Assembly (NCBI GenBank): GCA_012934845.2
Contig: WNNJ02000944.1
Location: forward strand, 186,001-250,000
Length of the DNA: 64,000 nucleotides
Reading direction: 5' to 3'
Source of the DNA: Pomphorhynchus laevis
Taxonomy: Eukaryota; Acanthocephala; Palaeacanthocephala; Echinorhynchida; Pomphorhynchidae
Notes under the pieces: generated by a model
The model's database searches: none
The model's input: only the letters and a program-made list of their open reading frames with translations
Told to the model about the DNA's origin: nothing
Shown: in pieces, positions 10,901-20,935 of the stretch
Numbering within the stretch: the first letter of the stretch is position 1
How the letters are laid out: each line of letters opens with the position of its first letter
Program-made: the position numbers and the translations under genes

Positions 10901-13112
10901 CATAATTTAATTGTTGTATATAATCACTTACATTAGATATTACATATTTGTAATCGTATTTAGATATACCAGTTCGTTCGTCGTTATCAGTTAAAATAGC
11001 TGCATTAGTGATCATATTGAGTGTAATTGTTTCTGCAATTTTAACCCTTTGTGCAATATGCTTTTGGAAACGACATCCTCGTAGGAAAAGAGAATTCCAA
11101 CCACAAACATCACGTAAGTTAAGTAATTCCCTTTTTTAAGAATCAGTTTATTTATTTAGAAAATATTGCAAAATTTAACAAACGTAAACCACAGTAAGTA
11201 ATGTCAGTTAATATACATATAAGTATCTTCATTTCTTTAAATAGCTATTTAAAATGCAAAGGCAAGGAAAATTACGACAATTTGATGGAATATAAGATCT
11301 CATTAGAACGTGCAAGTAAGTATTACACTAATTTGTATAAATGGGATATAATTATATTGTTATGTTTATACGTACCATTTCAAATTATCTGTAAGATCAT
11401 AATGTTCAGTTACAACATTACTATATATAATTTGAGCAAATTTAATTTTGTAAATTACAAATTTAATTTTGAATATTAAAAAGTTGATTGAGAAGAAACC
11501 AAACGTCGTGATACGGTAACGATATCTTTGACGTGTTTTACTTAATTTGTTTTCTAAATTCTTATAATTCTAGTCTACGGTGTAGTTTAAGTTTTGAGAA
11601 TCCTAACATCCTTTCATTTATAATAATGTAGATCTGGGGCAGAAGTTGATGAGACCCAATCGGACTGATTAGTAGCATCATGATGTATCAAGAATAAGAA
11701 CAATACCTGTGAGGATAATGTCGTCCACAACAAGAATAATGACTAATTATGTTGTTGATATTCACAAATAATGTATAGACTGTATATTATTTTGCAATTA
11801 AAAGTGGCTTCAGGAAACAAAGTGTGTGGACTCTCTGGTCAAAGCTCCAAGATATCAGCACTCACAAATAATCACAAATTGGGAATAAATTGTGTACACT
11901 TTTGCTCTTTTATTTTTTAAAATAAAAGGGCAAAGTAATTATCACGAGTAATTACCACGAATTTAATCTAAGCAAAAATAATTATAATTATTAAATTGAA
12001 TTAATTAATTAAATTAATTATTAAATTACAAAATTATTAAAGTGTGAACATTTTTGGCCTTTTCTTTTAAAATAATAATAATATAAAAATTATTATATTT
12101 TTATAATAAGTCATAATGCAAAGTTAAAAAATATTTTTTTTTGTAATTTTATAGCAATTGTTTAACGTATTTATTAAAAAGATTATTTTATTAAAGAGCT
12201 AGATCCTATATTATTTAATAAACATTTTCAGCTCTGCACATTGTTAAGCATTTAGGAATTTAAATTCTACTAACCACTTGTAAAGAAATCTGTTTAAATG
12301 CAATTCAAATATAGTTTGCTCATTCTATCCTAAATTAATAATTTGTTAACAAATTAAGAATTTGTTAATTTAAAATAAGTTTTTAAATTAAGAATTTATC
12401 ACTAATCAAGCGTTACGTAAATACTTATTAAAATAATTGCGTCTCAAACATTTATCTACTTATATACCTTTATATAAATTGCATCTACAATTCATGCTTT
12501 TTCGCCATGTGAAATTTGCATTTGTAAAATTTATATTTATGGTTGAACAATATGCGCCATGTTCAGTTATGGCCGAACCAAATAAGCGATTACAAATTGC
12601 TTATTAACTTAGAGCGAAACGCAACTGTTATTGATTCATGTCAATTACAAATTTTTAACGATTTACAGAATATTCTCACCCCGCATAATAGAACATTAGT
12701 TTTCGAACGAAATCTTATTCACTACGCATCTTAGAAATTACATTATTGAATTAATTTCAAAAGTCGCAAACAACAATGATCAACATGTTTATAAAAAATT
12801 CAAATTAAATTGATTTTTAATTATTTTAAAATCGAATTTATTTTAGAAATGCTAATGGATCCATCAACGGATCTACGAAAATATAGTAATAATACATTCA
12901 AATCAGGTACGGAGTGTTCTATGCAAATAACAAACCAGAATAATCATTGTTACAATTCGGACGTTTCAACTTCTCAGAATGCAGACGATATAGATAAAAG
13001 GGATAATCTTCTAAAAATTGCTTCTTCGATAAGCATTGATTCAGCGAGTGAGAGTGGATATTCTACGCCTACAAAGCGGACTGATAAAGTAGTATTTGAA
13101 GCTACCGTGTAA
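4685..13112 (+). CDS. Ig/FN3 single-pass adhesion receptor (3' part of gene, 14 exons)
   Basis: A multi-exon cell-surface receptor gene. Its exons are 4685-4969, 5019-5157, 6242-6387, 7694-7969, 8036-8344, 8391-8496, 9464-9633, 9678-9839, 9890-10006, 10050-10358, 10964-11113, 11160-11193, 11245-11315 and 12847-13112. All junctions are GT-AG and phases match throughout, mostly phase 1 between domains. The order is five Ig-like domains, an FN3, a divergent second FN3, one transmembrane helix and a cytoplasmic tail ending in EATV. The layout resembles nephrin/echinoid-type adhesion molecules (family-level inference only). The 5' end, including the signal peptide, is not seen. A likely poly(A) signal AATAAA lies at 13178-13183. 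Introns range from 44 bases to about 1.5 kb. Confidence 0.85.
5019..5157 (+). CDS. Exon: Ig domain 2, first half
   Basis: This exon is separated from the previous one by a 49-base intron. It encodes PPSNPIIKTNP, then LELTCESHGGNPAPEFKWL, the canonical first cysteine and core tryptophan of an I-set Ig domain. It ends in phase 2 at GTAAGT, in the middle of the domain. Confidence 0.85.
5158..6241 (+). other. Intron inside Ig domain 2
   Basis: A 1.08 kb AT-rich intron with a GTAAGT donor and a TTTAG acceptor. I see no TE coding sequence in it. Confidence 0.7.
6242..6387 (+). CDS. Exon: Ig domain 2, second half
   Basis: It enters in phase 2 and leaves in phase 1. It encodes SVLVLSTVHAEDNGVEFSCS, which carries the D-x-G-x-Y/F-x-C type strand with the second cysteine. 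It completes the domain begun at 5019. Confidence 0.85.
6388..7693 (+). other. Intron between Ig domains 2 and 3
   Basis: A 1.3 kb AT-rich intron with nothing further recognised. Confidence 0.7.
7694..7969 (+). CDS. Exon: Ig-like domain 3, no disulphide cysteines
   Basis: Phase 1 on both sides, with a TTTAG acceptor and a GTAAGT donor. The fold pattern is that of an Ig domain: ANLVVEV where L-x-C-x-V is expected, then YVLWSHN with the core tryptophan, then SSEGNYTITVANN where G-x-Y-x-C-x-V is expected. Both canonical cysteines are replaced, by Val and Ile. The frame is intact and the exon is phase-matched to its neighbours, so this looks like a functional cysteine-less Ig domain rather than a pseudo-exon. 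Confidence 0.75.
8036..8344 (+). CDS. Exon: Ig domain 4
   Basis: After a 66-base intron, this phase-1 exon encodes a full I-set Ig domain. It has LELDCRVDSNP with the first cysteine, TIYWQLN with the tryptophan, and DAGEYTCVAENN with the second cysteine. It ends ...NLTVK at a GTAATG donor. Confidence 0.9.
8391..8496 (+). CDS. Exon: Ig domain 5, first half
   Basis: It lies behind a 46-base intron. It encodes PPSIATINQ and LDILCMAKGVPLPKMEW. The donor GTGGGT at 8497 splits the codon of the core tryptophan (TG|G), and the only in-frame partner found is the acceptor before 9464, which restores Trp. Confidence 0.75.
8497..9463 (+). other. Intron inside Ig domain 5, with PLE terminal motif
   Basis: An AT-rich intron. 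At 9145-9172 it carries one plus-oriented copy of the dispersed terminal motif (ACGTAGACTCA...TGATTTG) that marks PLE 3' ends elsewhere. No PLE coding remains here. Confidence 0.6.
9464..9633 (+). CDS. Exon: Ig domain 5, second half
   Basis: Enters in phase 2. It encodes SSFGKYTCKASNSLSTDSF, the typical second-cysteine strand. It ends in phase 1 at GTAAAG and is followed by a 44-base intron. Confidence 0.8.
9678..9839 (+). CDS. Exon: FN3 domain 1, first half
   Basis: It encodes SPEAPLNISLLSRG, then IHVCWIEGYDGG with the FN3 core tryptophan and the gly-gly turn. It ends at a CAG|GTTTTT donor followed by a 50-base intron. Confidence 0.8.
9890..10006 (+). CDS. Exon: FN3 domain 1, second half
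   Basis: It encodes CSVRLSARNAIGMSR, the usual Y-x-x-x-V-x-A-x-N-x-x-G strand of FN3 with Leu in place of Tyr. Phase 1 to phase 1. Confidence 0.8.
10050..10358 (+). CDS. Exon: divergent, cysteine-rich FN3-like domain 2
   Basis: A single exon encoding about 103 residues between FN3 1 and the membrane. LRFCVCAVERQNICGS aligns with the last conserved FN3 strand, but the domain has extra cysteines (LCLQV, NECIAL, RFCVCA, NICG) and no clear core tryptophan. It is a membrane-proximal domain of FN3 type by position and strand pattern; the assignment is tentative. Confidence 0.7.
10540..10870. repeat. Intronic minisatellite, about 55-bp period
   Basis: About five degenerate units repeat the phrases ATTCTTCCAGATT, TTATTCTTGTACAGTTACCAG and CAATCAGGCATAAA. 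The array lies wholly within the 10359-10963 intron of the Ig gene. Each unit carries a pyrimidine-rich TTCCAG or ACAG that resembles a splice acceptor. Confidence 0.8.
10964..11113 (+). CDS. Exon: transmembrane segment
   Basis: It encodes IPVRSSLSVK, a hydrophobic helix of about 22 residues (AALVIILSVIVSAILTLCAI), then the basic stop-transfer stretch KRHPRRKR. The exon is 150 nt, phase 1 to phase 1. This fixes the receptor as type I with a C-terminal cytoplasmic tail. Confidence 0.9.
11160..11193 (+). CDS. Micro-exon of 34 nt, cytoplasmic
   Basis: A very short exon bounded by a TTTAG acceptor and a GTAAGT donor. It encodes NIAKFNKRKP, a basic juxtamembrane stretch. Phase 1 in, phase 2 out, matching both neighbours. 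Confidence 0.7.
11245..11315 (+). CDS. Exon: cytoplasmic segment
   Basis: A 71-nt exon encoding YLKCKGKENYDNLMEYKIS, phase 2 in and phase 1 out, with a GTAAGT donor. It has two tyrosines in acidic or polar context but no motif I can name with confidence. Confidence 0.7.
11316..12846 (+). other. Last intron of the Ig gene
   Basis: 1.5 kb, AT-rich. A reading frame at about 12543-12734 looks mildly protein-like but could not be spliced in frame with its neighbours. An alternative terminal exon cannot be excluded. Confidence 0.5.
12847..13112 (+). CDS. Terminal exon: Ser-rich cytoplasmic tail
   Basis: A TTTTAG acceptor in phase 1 gives KMLMDPSTDLRKYSNNTF, then an acidic, serine-rich region (SSISIDSASESGYSTPT) and the end VVFEATV with a TAA stop. 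The serine cluster looks like a kinase target region. The C-terminal A-T-V could be a weak class II PDZ ligand (inference). Poly(A) signal AATAAA is at 13178-13183. Confidence 0.8.
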
Positions 13113-13189
13113 AGCAGAAGTTGCAACTTGTAAACTATTTGTTTAATTTTTTTAATAATTTGTAAATATAAATTGGCAATAAATTTCAT

Positions 13190-13760
13190 TTTTACTCACC
13201 GCTTGTATTTTAATTTATGTTACAAAATTATAAAATAAAATTAGAAAGCCAAAATATAGCATAAAAAAACTTAAAATGTGATTCAACGGTTATGAATCCG
13301 AACGGTCACTACGGTTAAAACAATAATGGGATATTATCTTCAATTTGTTTATATTTTTATTTAAAGTTCAAGTCGAAATTTAAACTTTAATTTAAAATTG
13401 AAAGTGTAAATTTGATTTGATGTCGAAAGTAAATCGTATAGAGAAAGCGTGTTTTAAAATTAAAGCAAATTCATTAAAATTTACTAAGCGCTTTGAAGAT
13501 ACTATAAAGTGGTTAAATAAATATATTTTAAGACAATTGATAAGTATAATATTATAATATTATTGTGTCTTCATATTAGTATGATAACGTACATAACTTT
13601 AACGTGGAAAATTATCTTTCTAGTTTAGAAGAAACATGAAAAAAGTTTTGTATTTTAAGTTCAGTTCAAAGTATGAAAAAACTTAAAATTTTCCTAGAGT
13701 CATCGCTCATTTTAACACAAAGTATATTATTCAGTATCCATCCATGAAAATTTTCTTCTT
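13190..13760. other. Intergenic AT-rich stretch
   Basis: I see nothing supportable here between the end of the Ig gene and PLE fragments. Confidence 0.5.
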
Positions 13761-14110
13761 AAGAGTTTATTTATTTTTAATATTATTAAATTTTTACTAT
13801 TTTCTGCTTGATGTTATTTTTATAGTAACCTAGTTTAAAATATGTATCTATTAAATTATTTAAATGATTTTGAAGAAAGCCAATATCGTTACAAATTGTT
13901 GTAATTCTTAAAATTATTAAATATAACATTCTATAATATTTTGTTGATTTATACATCCTATTATAAAATAAGTTGGAAAATAATAGTGGTATCAATGATA
14001 CACAGTTTCAGTATTTCTGACAAAGGTTATGCTAACGGAAAACAAAGTCTACAGGTCAATAATAACTTGTCCTTAAAACAAATCAGATAACTGAGTCTAC
14101 GTAGTTTATA
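13760..14110 (-). mobile_element. Penelope-like element fragment
   Basis: The minus strand encodes the C-terminal end of the PLE RT thumb region (ICNDIGFLQNHLNNLIDTYF), matching the long copy at 26000-26100. The piece is bounded by a copy of the terminal motif near 14081-14105. It is broken and partial. Confidence 0.75.
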
Positions 14111-14120
14111 CTATATATAA

Positions 14121-14728
14121 ATTAAAAATAAAGTTGTTATTTTAAATATCAGATCAGTTAACTTAGTCTACTTATTTTTTTCTATTTATGAATAAGTAAT
14201 ATTTTATTTATTCAGTAATATTTTTCTAACAGATTCAGATAAGTCTAGTTTTCACCCTAATGTTGCCCAAGTAAAATGTGCGATTCTATGAACTGTATAC
14301 AGAATTGTAAAATTCACGATAGTGTGATTATTGGTAAGAATAATTATACAATTTTGTATTCGTATTTAAAGTAAAATAAAAAATTTACTTAATATAACTT
14401 TGTACCAATATATATATAAATATTGTTTCAGTATTTCCCAAAGAGGTCATATTACTGGAAAACAAAGTCCACATGTGATAATGTATTGTCAGCGGAACAC
14501 ATCAGATTACTTAACTGATGCTACATATTTTGAACTATAATTAAACTTAAATAATGAAAGCATCTTAATTTATACAGTTTTTATAACTCAGTATTTTTAC
14601 GAACCGATCAATAGTTAATATTCCGAATTTTAAAATTATAAGTCTATCAGATGAACTGCTATGTTATCAGGTTTGGCATTTATTGCATTAGAAATAAGAG
14701 TAGATTATTGTATAAACAATATAATTTT
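14121..14728. repeat. 600-bp duplicated block, copy A (partner 53913-54530)
   Basis: This block and 53913-54530 are nearly identical throughout; I see only a handful of substitutions and a short TA-repeat length change. It contains the terminal motif in minus orientation and, near 14655-14690, a minus-strand remnant of the PLE 3' structured element. No coding sequence. The high identity implies a recent duplication or a young non-coding repeat. Confidence 0.9.
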
Positions 14729-15390
14729 ATTATAATGATAGCAGTTAGCTATCGAACATTCGATTTCAATAAGAATTCTATTCACTCAATCTTTTGATGA
14801 GTTAATAATTTTTATAAGTGAACAACAAAATCACCGATGCTACTTTTTTATTTTTTAAATTAATTTAAAACTGGGAAATATCTTGTTTTACAAAAGGTAT
14901 TTTTATAACCCAGTATTTTTATACTGGGTTATCAAAATACTGGGTTATATCCGAGGGGGTGGTGAGTTATCACGAAATGATGTTTTTACCTATGACTATA
15001 TGAGTTTGCAAATGTGTACAAAATTGTGCTATATTAGCTTTAATATGTCCTCTAAGTGGAGTTATACTAATCATTTTGATTTATTGCATATAAGAATGCT
15101 TCTTGTATGAGTTCGGTTAATCTTTTACGTTTAACAGACAATCCTAAAGCCGTAAAATATTTTCTAATAATGTTTCTGCCGTTAAATTCCAAAACATTTG
15201 GAAGTTTGGCAGTTTAAGAAAGCGAGCGTGTATAATAAGATTTTCTCTTGACGATTTTAATGGGACGTTTGGCTAAAATAGAAATATGTGACATGCACGA
15301 GAATCCGCCTGTATTTGTAAATACTGTTAATGTACGTACCAAAAGCTCTTAATGCTATAATTAGCATTCATTTAATAATAATAAAGATTT
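14728..15390. other. AT-rich stretch with snap-back repeat
   Basis: No gene is recognised. An inverted repeat with 12-base arms and a TTTT loop lies at 14905-14932 (ATAACCCAGTAT and its complement), followed at once by a further partial copy of the same arm. Confidence 0.6.
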
Positions 15391-15495
15391 CATTACTAGT
15401 AAAATAAATAAGTGTCTAGTGACTTAAAAAGACAAAACAAACAACAAAAACAAGACAGTTGAGGAAAACAAAACAAAAACAGCCACTTCTTCCAC

Positions 15496-17950
15496 CTATT
15501 CTGGCCTCAAATCCATGGGGATCTGAGCCTCCCAACCAATCCAACACGCCGCTTTCCGATTGAACCACCCGGGGTCTTTCACCCCCCCCGAAGAATCCAA
15601 TCGGTGCGAACGATGCTGGGTAAACGCGAGACGAGGAGCTTCAGGAACCTGTCTTTGCTCTGGGGAACGTCCTCTAGAGAAGAAGACTAATCCCGAGATA
15701 GCCCAGGTGCCCCTAAAGCGCACCTGGGTCATCCCATTCAACGACAGATGCTGGGCTCGTTTCAGAGCTCATCTAGCTCTCTTCAGGGTACGTTTGAGCC
15801 TATCCAGGTCGGATTTTGCCGACCAGTTCACCGAAACGGTGAACCCCAGGTATTTTACTCGACTTGTGAAGGTTGGGAGTGGTTCAGAGGCAAATATGGA
15901 GGAGAGCGCAGAGAGTGCTAGTCTCTTAAGTTTTTGCTTCGTCACAGGGAAGCCATGAAAGACAACCACCTGCGATTTGGCGGAGTTTAAAATAAGATTG
16001 AATCTGGGCAACTGGTCTTTTAAACTTAAAAAGAATCGGCTGATGTCGGAGACTACGTCCTTACACCTGCGTCCAGAGAACAGGGCTGTGGTGTCATCAG
16101 CGTACACCACTAGACGTTGATCACGTTCAAAAATTTTTATATATTGATGGAGGCAGCAAGATATAAGATAGGGGAGAGAGGGGAACCTTGAGGCACACCC
16201 GTAATAGGGTAGAACTGACGCGCATCAGGGTCATCATAGTAAAAACGATTGGTGTACAGCAGTATCTCCACCCTGTTAACAATTCTCGCAGGCAACCCAA
16301 GGGACCTGAGAGAAGAGATAACAAATGGTATGGAGATGCGGTCAAATGCAGCGGAAAAATCAAGGAAAACAGCCACAGCGAGTTGATGACTATTCTCCCG
16401 ACAGAACCGATGCACTTCACCAATTGCTGATTGGACCGAGCGACTTTTGACGAACCCATGTAAACTAGGAGGGATTAGATTTCGCCTACTTAGATGATCG
16501 CGGATTCTACGCGCAAGCGCTTTTTCGTAGATCGAGACGAGGGAATTTTGAATCGAAATGGGCCGCAGATATTTGGGACAAGAGACCGGATACTTCTTAG
16601 CTAAAAAAATCTTTTACTAACATTGATGCCGGCCACATCGGATGGGGTGGCTAATAGCATTGTGACGGCCACCTCCCTTCTTTGTTCGGCTGTCAAAAGC
16701 TGACAGACCCGAGAAGAGAGTGGAGCGACGGATTTGGAGGTGCCCGGTAGAGGCCTCCAGGCATGAGAATATCTGGCACAGATAAGTCTCTACTCCTGAA
16801 GTCTCCCAAGAGCTGAATTGGTTGCGGTGATTGAGTGGCTTTATAATTATGTAGGACTAGTGACTCCTCCAAAACTTTATCAAGGCCTATACTACCGATC
16901 CAACCCACAGCCCAATCTCTCCAGCAAACAAACCTCTCCTTCCTGAATATATTCCAAAAGGAAGACTGAGAAGGGCTAAGACGAGCAATACTCGCCCTAT
17001 ATCTCCTCAGCTGGAATCAGTATCTGGTACGCCAGTATTCATACGAGAGGGTATGTCTGGCAGAGGAAGAGAGATAAAGAGGTTCAGCAGTTTAACTAGG
17101 ACCTTGAGTTGTGTCGTTAGTGGGATTGATAATGCGACCTTCATAGGTTGTCGAAAGCAACGCGGTAGCTTGCGAAGAGAGATAGGAATTAAATTCGGTT
17201 AGGCTCTCATTACCAATTCGTGGGAAGCGCTGGATAGCTGCCTGGAAGAAAGCCACTCTGATCGGGTCAAAGTGGAATCTTCTGCGTAGCAGCGAATCCT
17301 CTTCTATCCGCCAGAGAATTAGATCATGAGAGGTGGACAGATGTCGCGATTGCTCCCTGCAGAAGGGTTTAAACAACCACCTCTCGTGGAGCAATAATAA
17401 GTCGAGGAGTGAATTCGAAGATGTGCAATGAAAGGGGAGGAATGGTGGTTTGTGAATAAGATAACCTTTCCTAGCTCTGGGGAGTGCTGCATTAATCCAA
17501 CGACCAATTCTGTCGTTGAAGTCACCTAGTACCATGTCATAGCCGCACTCAATAATCCCATCCACGAGGTCACGGTTCTTGTGAATCTCTCCTGGACGAA
17601 TGTAGACGTTGGCAAGACTGAGGCGTTTACCGTTCTTAACGAGTGAAACTACTAGACAAGACAGGGCTGGACAAGTGTAGTTTAGCAAGGGGGAAGACCA
17701 TAAAGAGCACTTAACTAAGGTCACGAGTCCTTAAGAAGAAAAGGATTGAGGCGGGGTAATGTACAAAGTATAGTGGGAATAAATGTGCTTAGTGGATAAA
17801 TCGAGTAATGTCCTGGGGGAGACGGATAGACCGCGTCTCCTGAAGGACTATAACATCTGCGTCTCTACCAGATAAAAGTCTAAGGGCAGAAGCACCTCCC
17901 GAATTCCACTGAAGAATATTCAGTGAAAAAGGCTCAGGCTTACTCACCAT
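15496..17950 (-). pseudogene. LINE ORF2: AP-endonuclease and reverse transcriptase, broken
   Basis: The start is likely the ATG at 17950. The N-terminal endonuclease shows LNILQWNSGGAS and IVLQETR (17740-17940), then NVYIRPGEIHKN and LGDFNDRIGRW (near 17520-17640). The RT shows DFSAAFDR and GVPQGSPLSPILY (16200-16380) and the catalytic VYADDTT (near 16100). The C-terminal region ends with FSRGR... near 15500. The frame is interrupted several times: open segments are 15496-15741, 15769-16110, 16137-16415, 16693-16908 and 17092-17724 in differing frames. Confidence 0.85.
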
Positions 17951-18007
17951 TGTGTTAAATTAGTTGGAAGGGGGATGCCAACCTAGACGGAGCCAGGTGC
18001 GAGAGGG

Positions 18008-19330
18008 TTACCCCCTTGCCACCCGCCCCGTACAAGGTTGGACCCCCAAGGCATTATCTTCATTTCCTGTTGAGGCCTTCTCCAGAAGCTTCCCTACTTT
18101 AAGGGGTGGCACCGTCTGTACCGAACCACCTATCTTCTTTGTCTTGGTCGGCTTCGTAATCTCAGCTGCAAGAATGGAAGGGCGAGAGACGGAAGCTACT
18201 AATGGGACAAGGAGGCGTTCCATGTCCGCCATGATTGCTCTTTTCTGATTGGCCAATAGAGTCAGGATGTCGGAATTTGTCATTCTATTTTCTTGTGCAG
18301 AAGCCGCTGCATAGGATGGGCTGGACTTTGGTTGTGAATAAAAGATGCTCCTGCAATATTTAAAGGCCTGCCACCTTCTGGACCAGGCCGGATGACTTTG
18401 GCCACAGTTAGAAGAAACCGGTGGAGATGTGCACTTATCATTCCCCACACAATGGGGGCAATCTACCGAACCACAGACCCCACAGGTCCTTTTGCAGTGG
18501 CATGATGAACCCAATGCCCCCATTTGTGACAGACCTGGCAGTGTGGATAAGTCCACTTGTCTTCTTCTATTACGGAGAACGATAAGTTATACCCCATGAA
18601 GGGGTTAAACCCGTTGTTAGCTAAGAGGTGTCTATTATCAGCATCAATATTCCCAAAGGCTACAGAGAGGGGTTCACCCCCTTTCCCAGTAATTGCCTCA
18701 CTGAATGGATGTCAAACTTATTTTAATGCGCATAGATCGTCTTCAGCCAGAAAAGAAGGAAAGTTATTTATTTTGACTGTTCAAAGTATAGGTTTGACAC
18801 CCACATCATTGAGATACTTTTCAAAGTAGGTACAAAATTCCTTTAAAATTGCGCTATTAACAAAAGAAACTTTAATCGTATTCTCGTAAAATTTTACTGA
18901 GTTGAACAGAACCCTATTCGGGTATTTAGCCACAAAACCACGAAGAAATTTGTTAAATAATAAATTATTTGCAATAGGCGCCTTTGATTTTATGAGACAC
19001 AGATTGTTCGCCTTGGAATTGAGGGTAGTAGCCCCTCGTCATTAATAGAACGAACCAAAACCGTACTAACCTTCATTGTTGAGTCAATCGTTGATCGTTT
19101 ATTATTAAAAAGTACCTGATATATACCAGAATTCGACTGAAAATTCATCGATTCGCATGTTTTTCCTGTAGATTTAACCAAATCGTTTGAACGTTCCGTA
19201 ACGTTTACACTTGTGCACATTTTTTTGCGACAATGTAATAAATGAGGTAAGTGGAGATTTAGCTTCTCTTGAATATATTCCGGAGGGAGAACTCCCCCGG
19301 TACCAAAATTATCCAACCTGGTGATTATCG
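18008..19330 (-). pseudogene. LINE ORF1: zinc-knuckle RNA-binding protein, broken
   Basis: The minus strand encodes an ORF1-type protein. There is a long N-terminal polar region, then a central domain with KFLRGFVAKYPNR, then CCHC-like knuckles (PHCQVCHKWGHW..., CGVCGSVDCPHC) and a basic C-terminus. This order fits ORF1 proteins of I/Jockey-type LINEs, which package the RNA. Stops and frameshifts split it. The longest pieces are 18008-18556 and 18990-19367, the latter's first residues belonging to the abutting copy. Confidence 0.75.
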
Positions 19331-20223
19331 GACTTTTGGTACCTCTGGAAAGACAGAACATGTTCAAAGTTTTTATAAGAGGCTTTGCCGATCGATTTAA
19401 AAAAAGGATATTGTTTAATGCGATTAAATATTATGAATCAGAGATTAAAATCTCATTCTGCACTCCTAATCTGGCAATGTCGTACGTCGACTACTTTAAA
19501 AAAGATCATTATGAACAAGGTATAATTGCTTCAAAACCAATCCTGGCAACAATAAAGATAAATAATATGCCCACATTCATTTCAGAAAATGATATATCAG
19601 CCCTTGAATGTAATTACAAAATCTATAACGTTCGCTTTATAAAAGAGATTAAAGGCTTCCCCATTCCCGTAGCGTCTGCAATGCTCCGGCGGATGAAGCT
19701 CTAAAACTGTCGATTTCGACATGCAATCCTTTTATGGGGTATAATTTGAGATTTTCAATCATCGAAACCGACTCACTAACGTACCCTCACTGCAACAATT
19801 GTCATCAGTGGGGGCATTGGTCCACTGGCTGTTCTCTACCCCCACAGGTGCGGCGTGTGTGGTACAACTGCTATACATCCTGAGAAGTGTGAAGGTAAGC
19901 CATTTTGGGCAAACTGCGGTGGTGAGCACCCAACATGGTCAAAAAAGTGTAAAATCTTTAAGACATACCAAAAGAGACACAGGAGTGTGACAGCAAAACT
20001 GACTAGTTTCGTGGAAGCTGTCTCGTATAACAAGAAAGACGACAGGATGCTGGATACGGAAATCCTGAAACTTCTTGAAATGCAGCATCAGGCATCAATG
20101 ATCCACCTTGAAAAATTGGCCCAAACATTGGTGGGTCAATTAGCGGAATATTTTCGTTCTCCTCCTTCTGGGAAGACCAACAATATTAAGAAGCCACCAA
20201 AATCTAAGAAACGAAACGGGTGA
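19321..20223 (+). pseudogene. LINE ORF1 (5'-truncated, broken)
   Basis: Open segments 19321-19704 and 19855-20223, in different frames, encode an ORF1 RNA-binding core (ISFCTPNLAMSYVDYFKKD) and knuckles (CNNCHQWGHW, CGVCGTTAIHPEKC, ANCGGEHPTWSKKC) with a basic C-terminus. It corresponds to the ORF1 at 18008-19330. A frameshift separates the two segments. Confidence 0.75.
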
Positions 20224-20439
20224 GCGCTGAGCATAGTCGCTCTGAAGCTTGCTCGAAGGGATTCGATCTGGGCTATGGCTAACGAGAAAAATGAAGATAT
20301 CGTCCGTCGGCAATCGACTCCATTTGTCGTGACGGGAAGCGGTAAAGACGGCCTTTCCGCCTCTAGTTGCGACTAGGTGGAGGGCGTCCCACTTTGGTAA
20401 CACTTACGCAATGGGTAGTAATCAAGGGCCTTTTTCACT

Positions 20440-20823
20440 GAATATCCTTCTGTAGAATTCGGGAGGTGCATCCGCCCTTAGCCTTCTATCTGGTAGAGAT
20501 GCAGATGTTATAGTTTTTCAGGAGACGCGGTGTATCCGTCTCCCCCAGGATATTACTCGATTTATCCCTATGCACATCCACACCCACTTTACTCCTTACA
20601 TACCCCCCCTAACTCCTCTTTATCTCAAGGCCTTTTAACCCCAGTGAAAAGCTCCTTAAGATCATCCCTCCTCTTAAACTACTCTTGTTTAGCCCTATCT
20701 TGTTTAACTATATCACTTTGTACGAACGGTAAGCGTATAAGCATAGCCAATGTCTATATTCGGCCAGGAGAAATTCACAAGAACCGTGACCTGCTGGATC
20801 GAATATTGTGGAGCGGTTATGAC
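20440..20823 (+). pseudogene. LINE endonuclease N-terminal part
   Basis: It encodes SGGASALSLLSGRDADVIV and FQETR, then ANVYIRPGEIHKNRD, matching the AP-endonuclease of the other copies. It is cut off after GYDML at the palindromic filler that starts about 20824. Confidence 0.8.
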
Positions 20824-20935
20824 ATGTTACTTTGTCACAAAGTTTTAGAGAAGTGTGACTTCTCTAAAAGTCACACTTTTAGTCACACTTTCCTTTTGTA
20901 AGGAAAGTGGGAGTCACTTTCCTTACATAATTATG
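20824..20935. repeat. Palindromic filler at an internal LINE deletion
   Basis: The filler is built from repeated copies of adjacent LINE words in both orientations: AAGTGTGACTT with its complement, GTCACACTTT twice, and CTTTCCTT with AAGGAAAG. It replaces over a kilobase of endonuclease and linker sequence present in the 51 kb copy. This is what templated insertions at an end-joined break look like. Confidence 0.8.

Larger units (their letters stand above)
15390..19330 (-). mobile_element. I/Jockey-type LINE, near full-length minus-strand copy
   Basis: Reading leftward this LINE has ORF1 (about 19330-18000) with retroviral-type zinc knuckles, then ORF2 with an AP-endonuclease followed by reverse transcriptase, and a 3' tail near 15390-15480. 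It is much richer in G+C than the flanking DNA. Several frameshifts and stops break both ORFs, so it is inactive. A closely related + copy (51057-53520) is over 80 percent similar by eye. At its 5' end it abuts another copy head to head. Confidence 0.9.

Noticed and set aside
12543-12734. Protein-like frame in the last intron of the Ig gene
   Set aside because: The only nearby acceptor (CAG before 12574) enters the wrong phase and meets a stop. The exon at 12847 joins 11315 directly in the right phase.
14907-15110. Plus-strand frame with VIKILGYIRGGGEL
   Set aside because: It begins inside a snap-back repeat, shows no family features, and lies in spacer DNA.
15560-18829. Plus-strand frames over the minus-strand LINE (15560-15958, 16188-16430, 17964-18248, 18557-18829)
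   Set aside because: Shadows of ORF1 and ORF2 on the other strand; no independent homology or motif.
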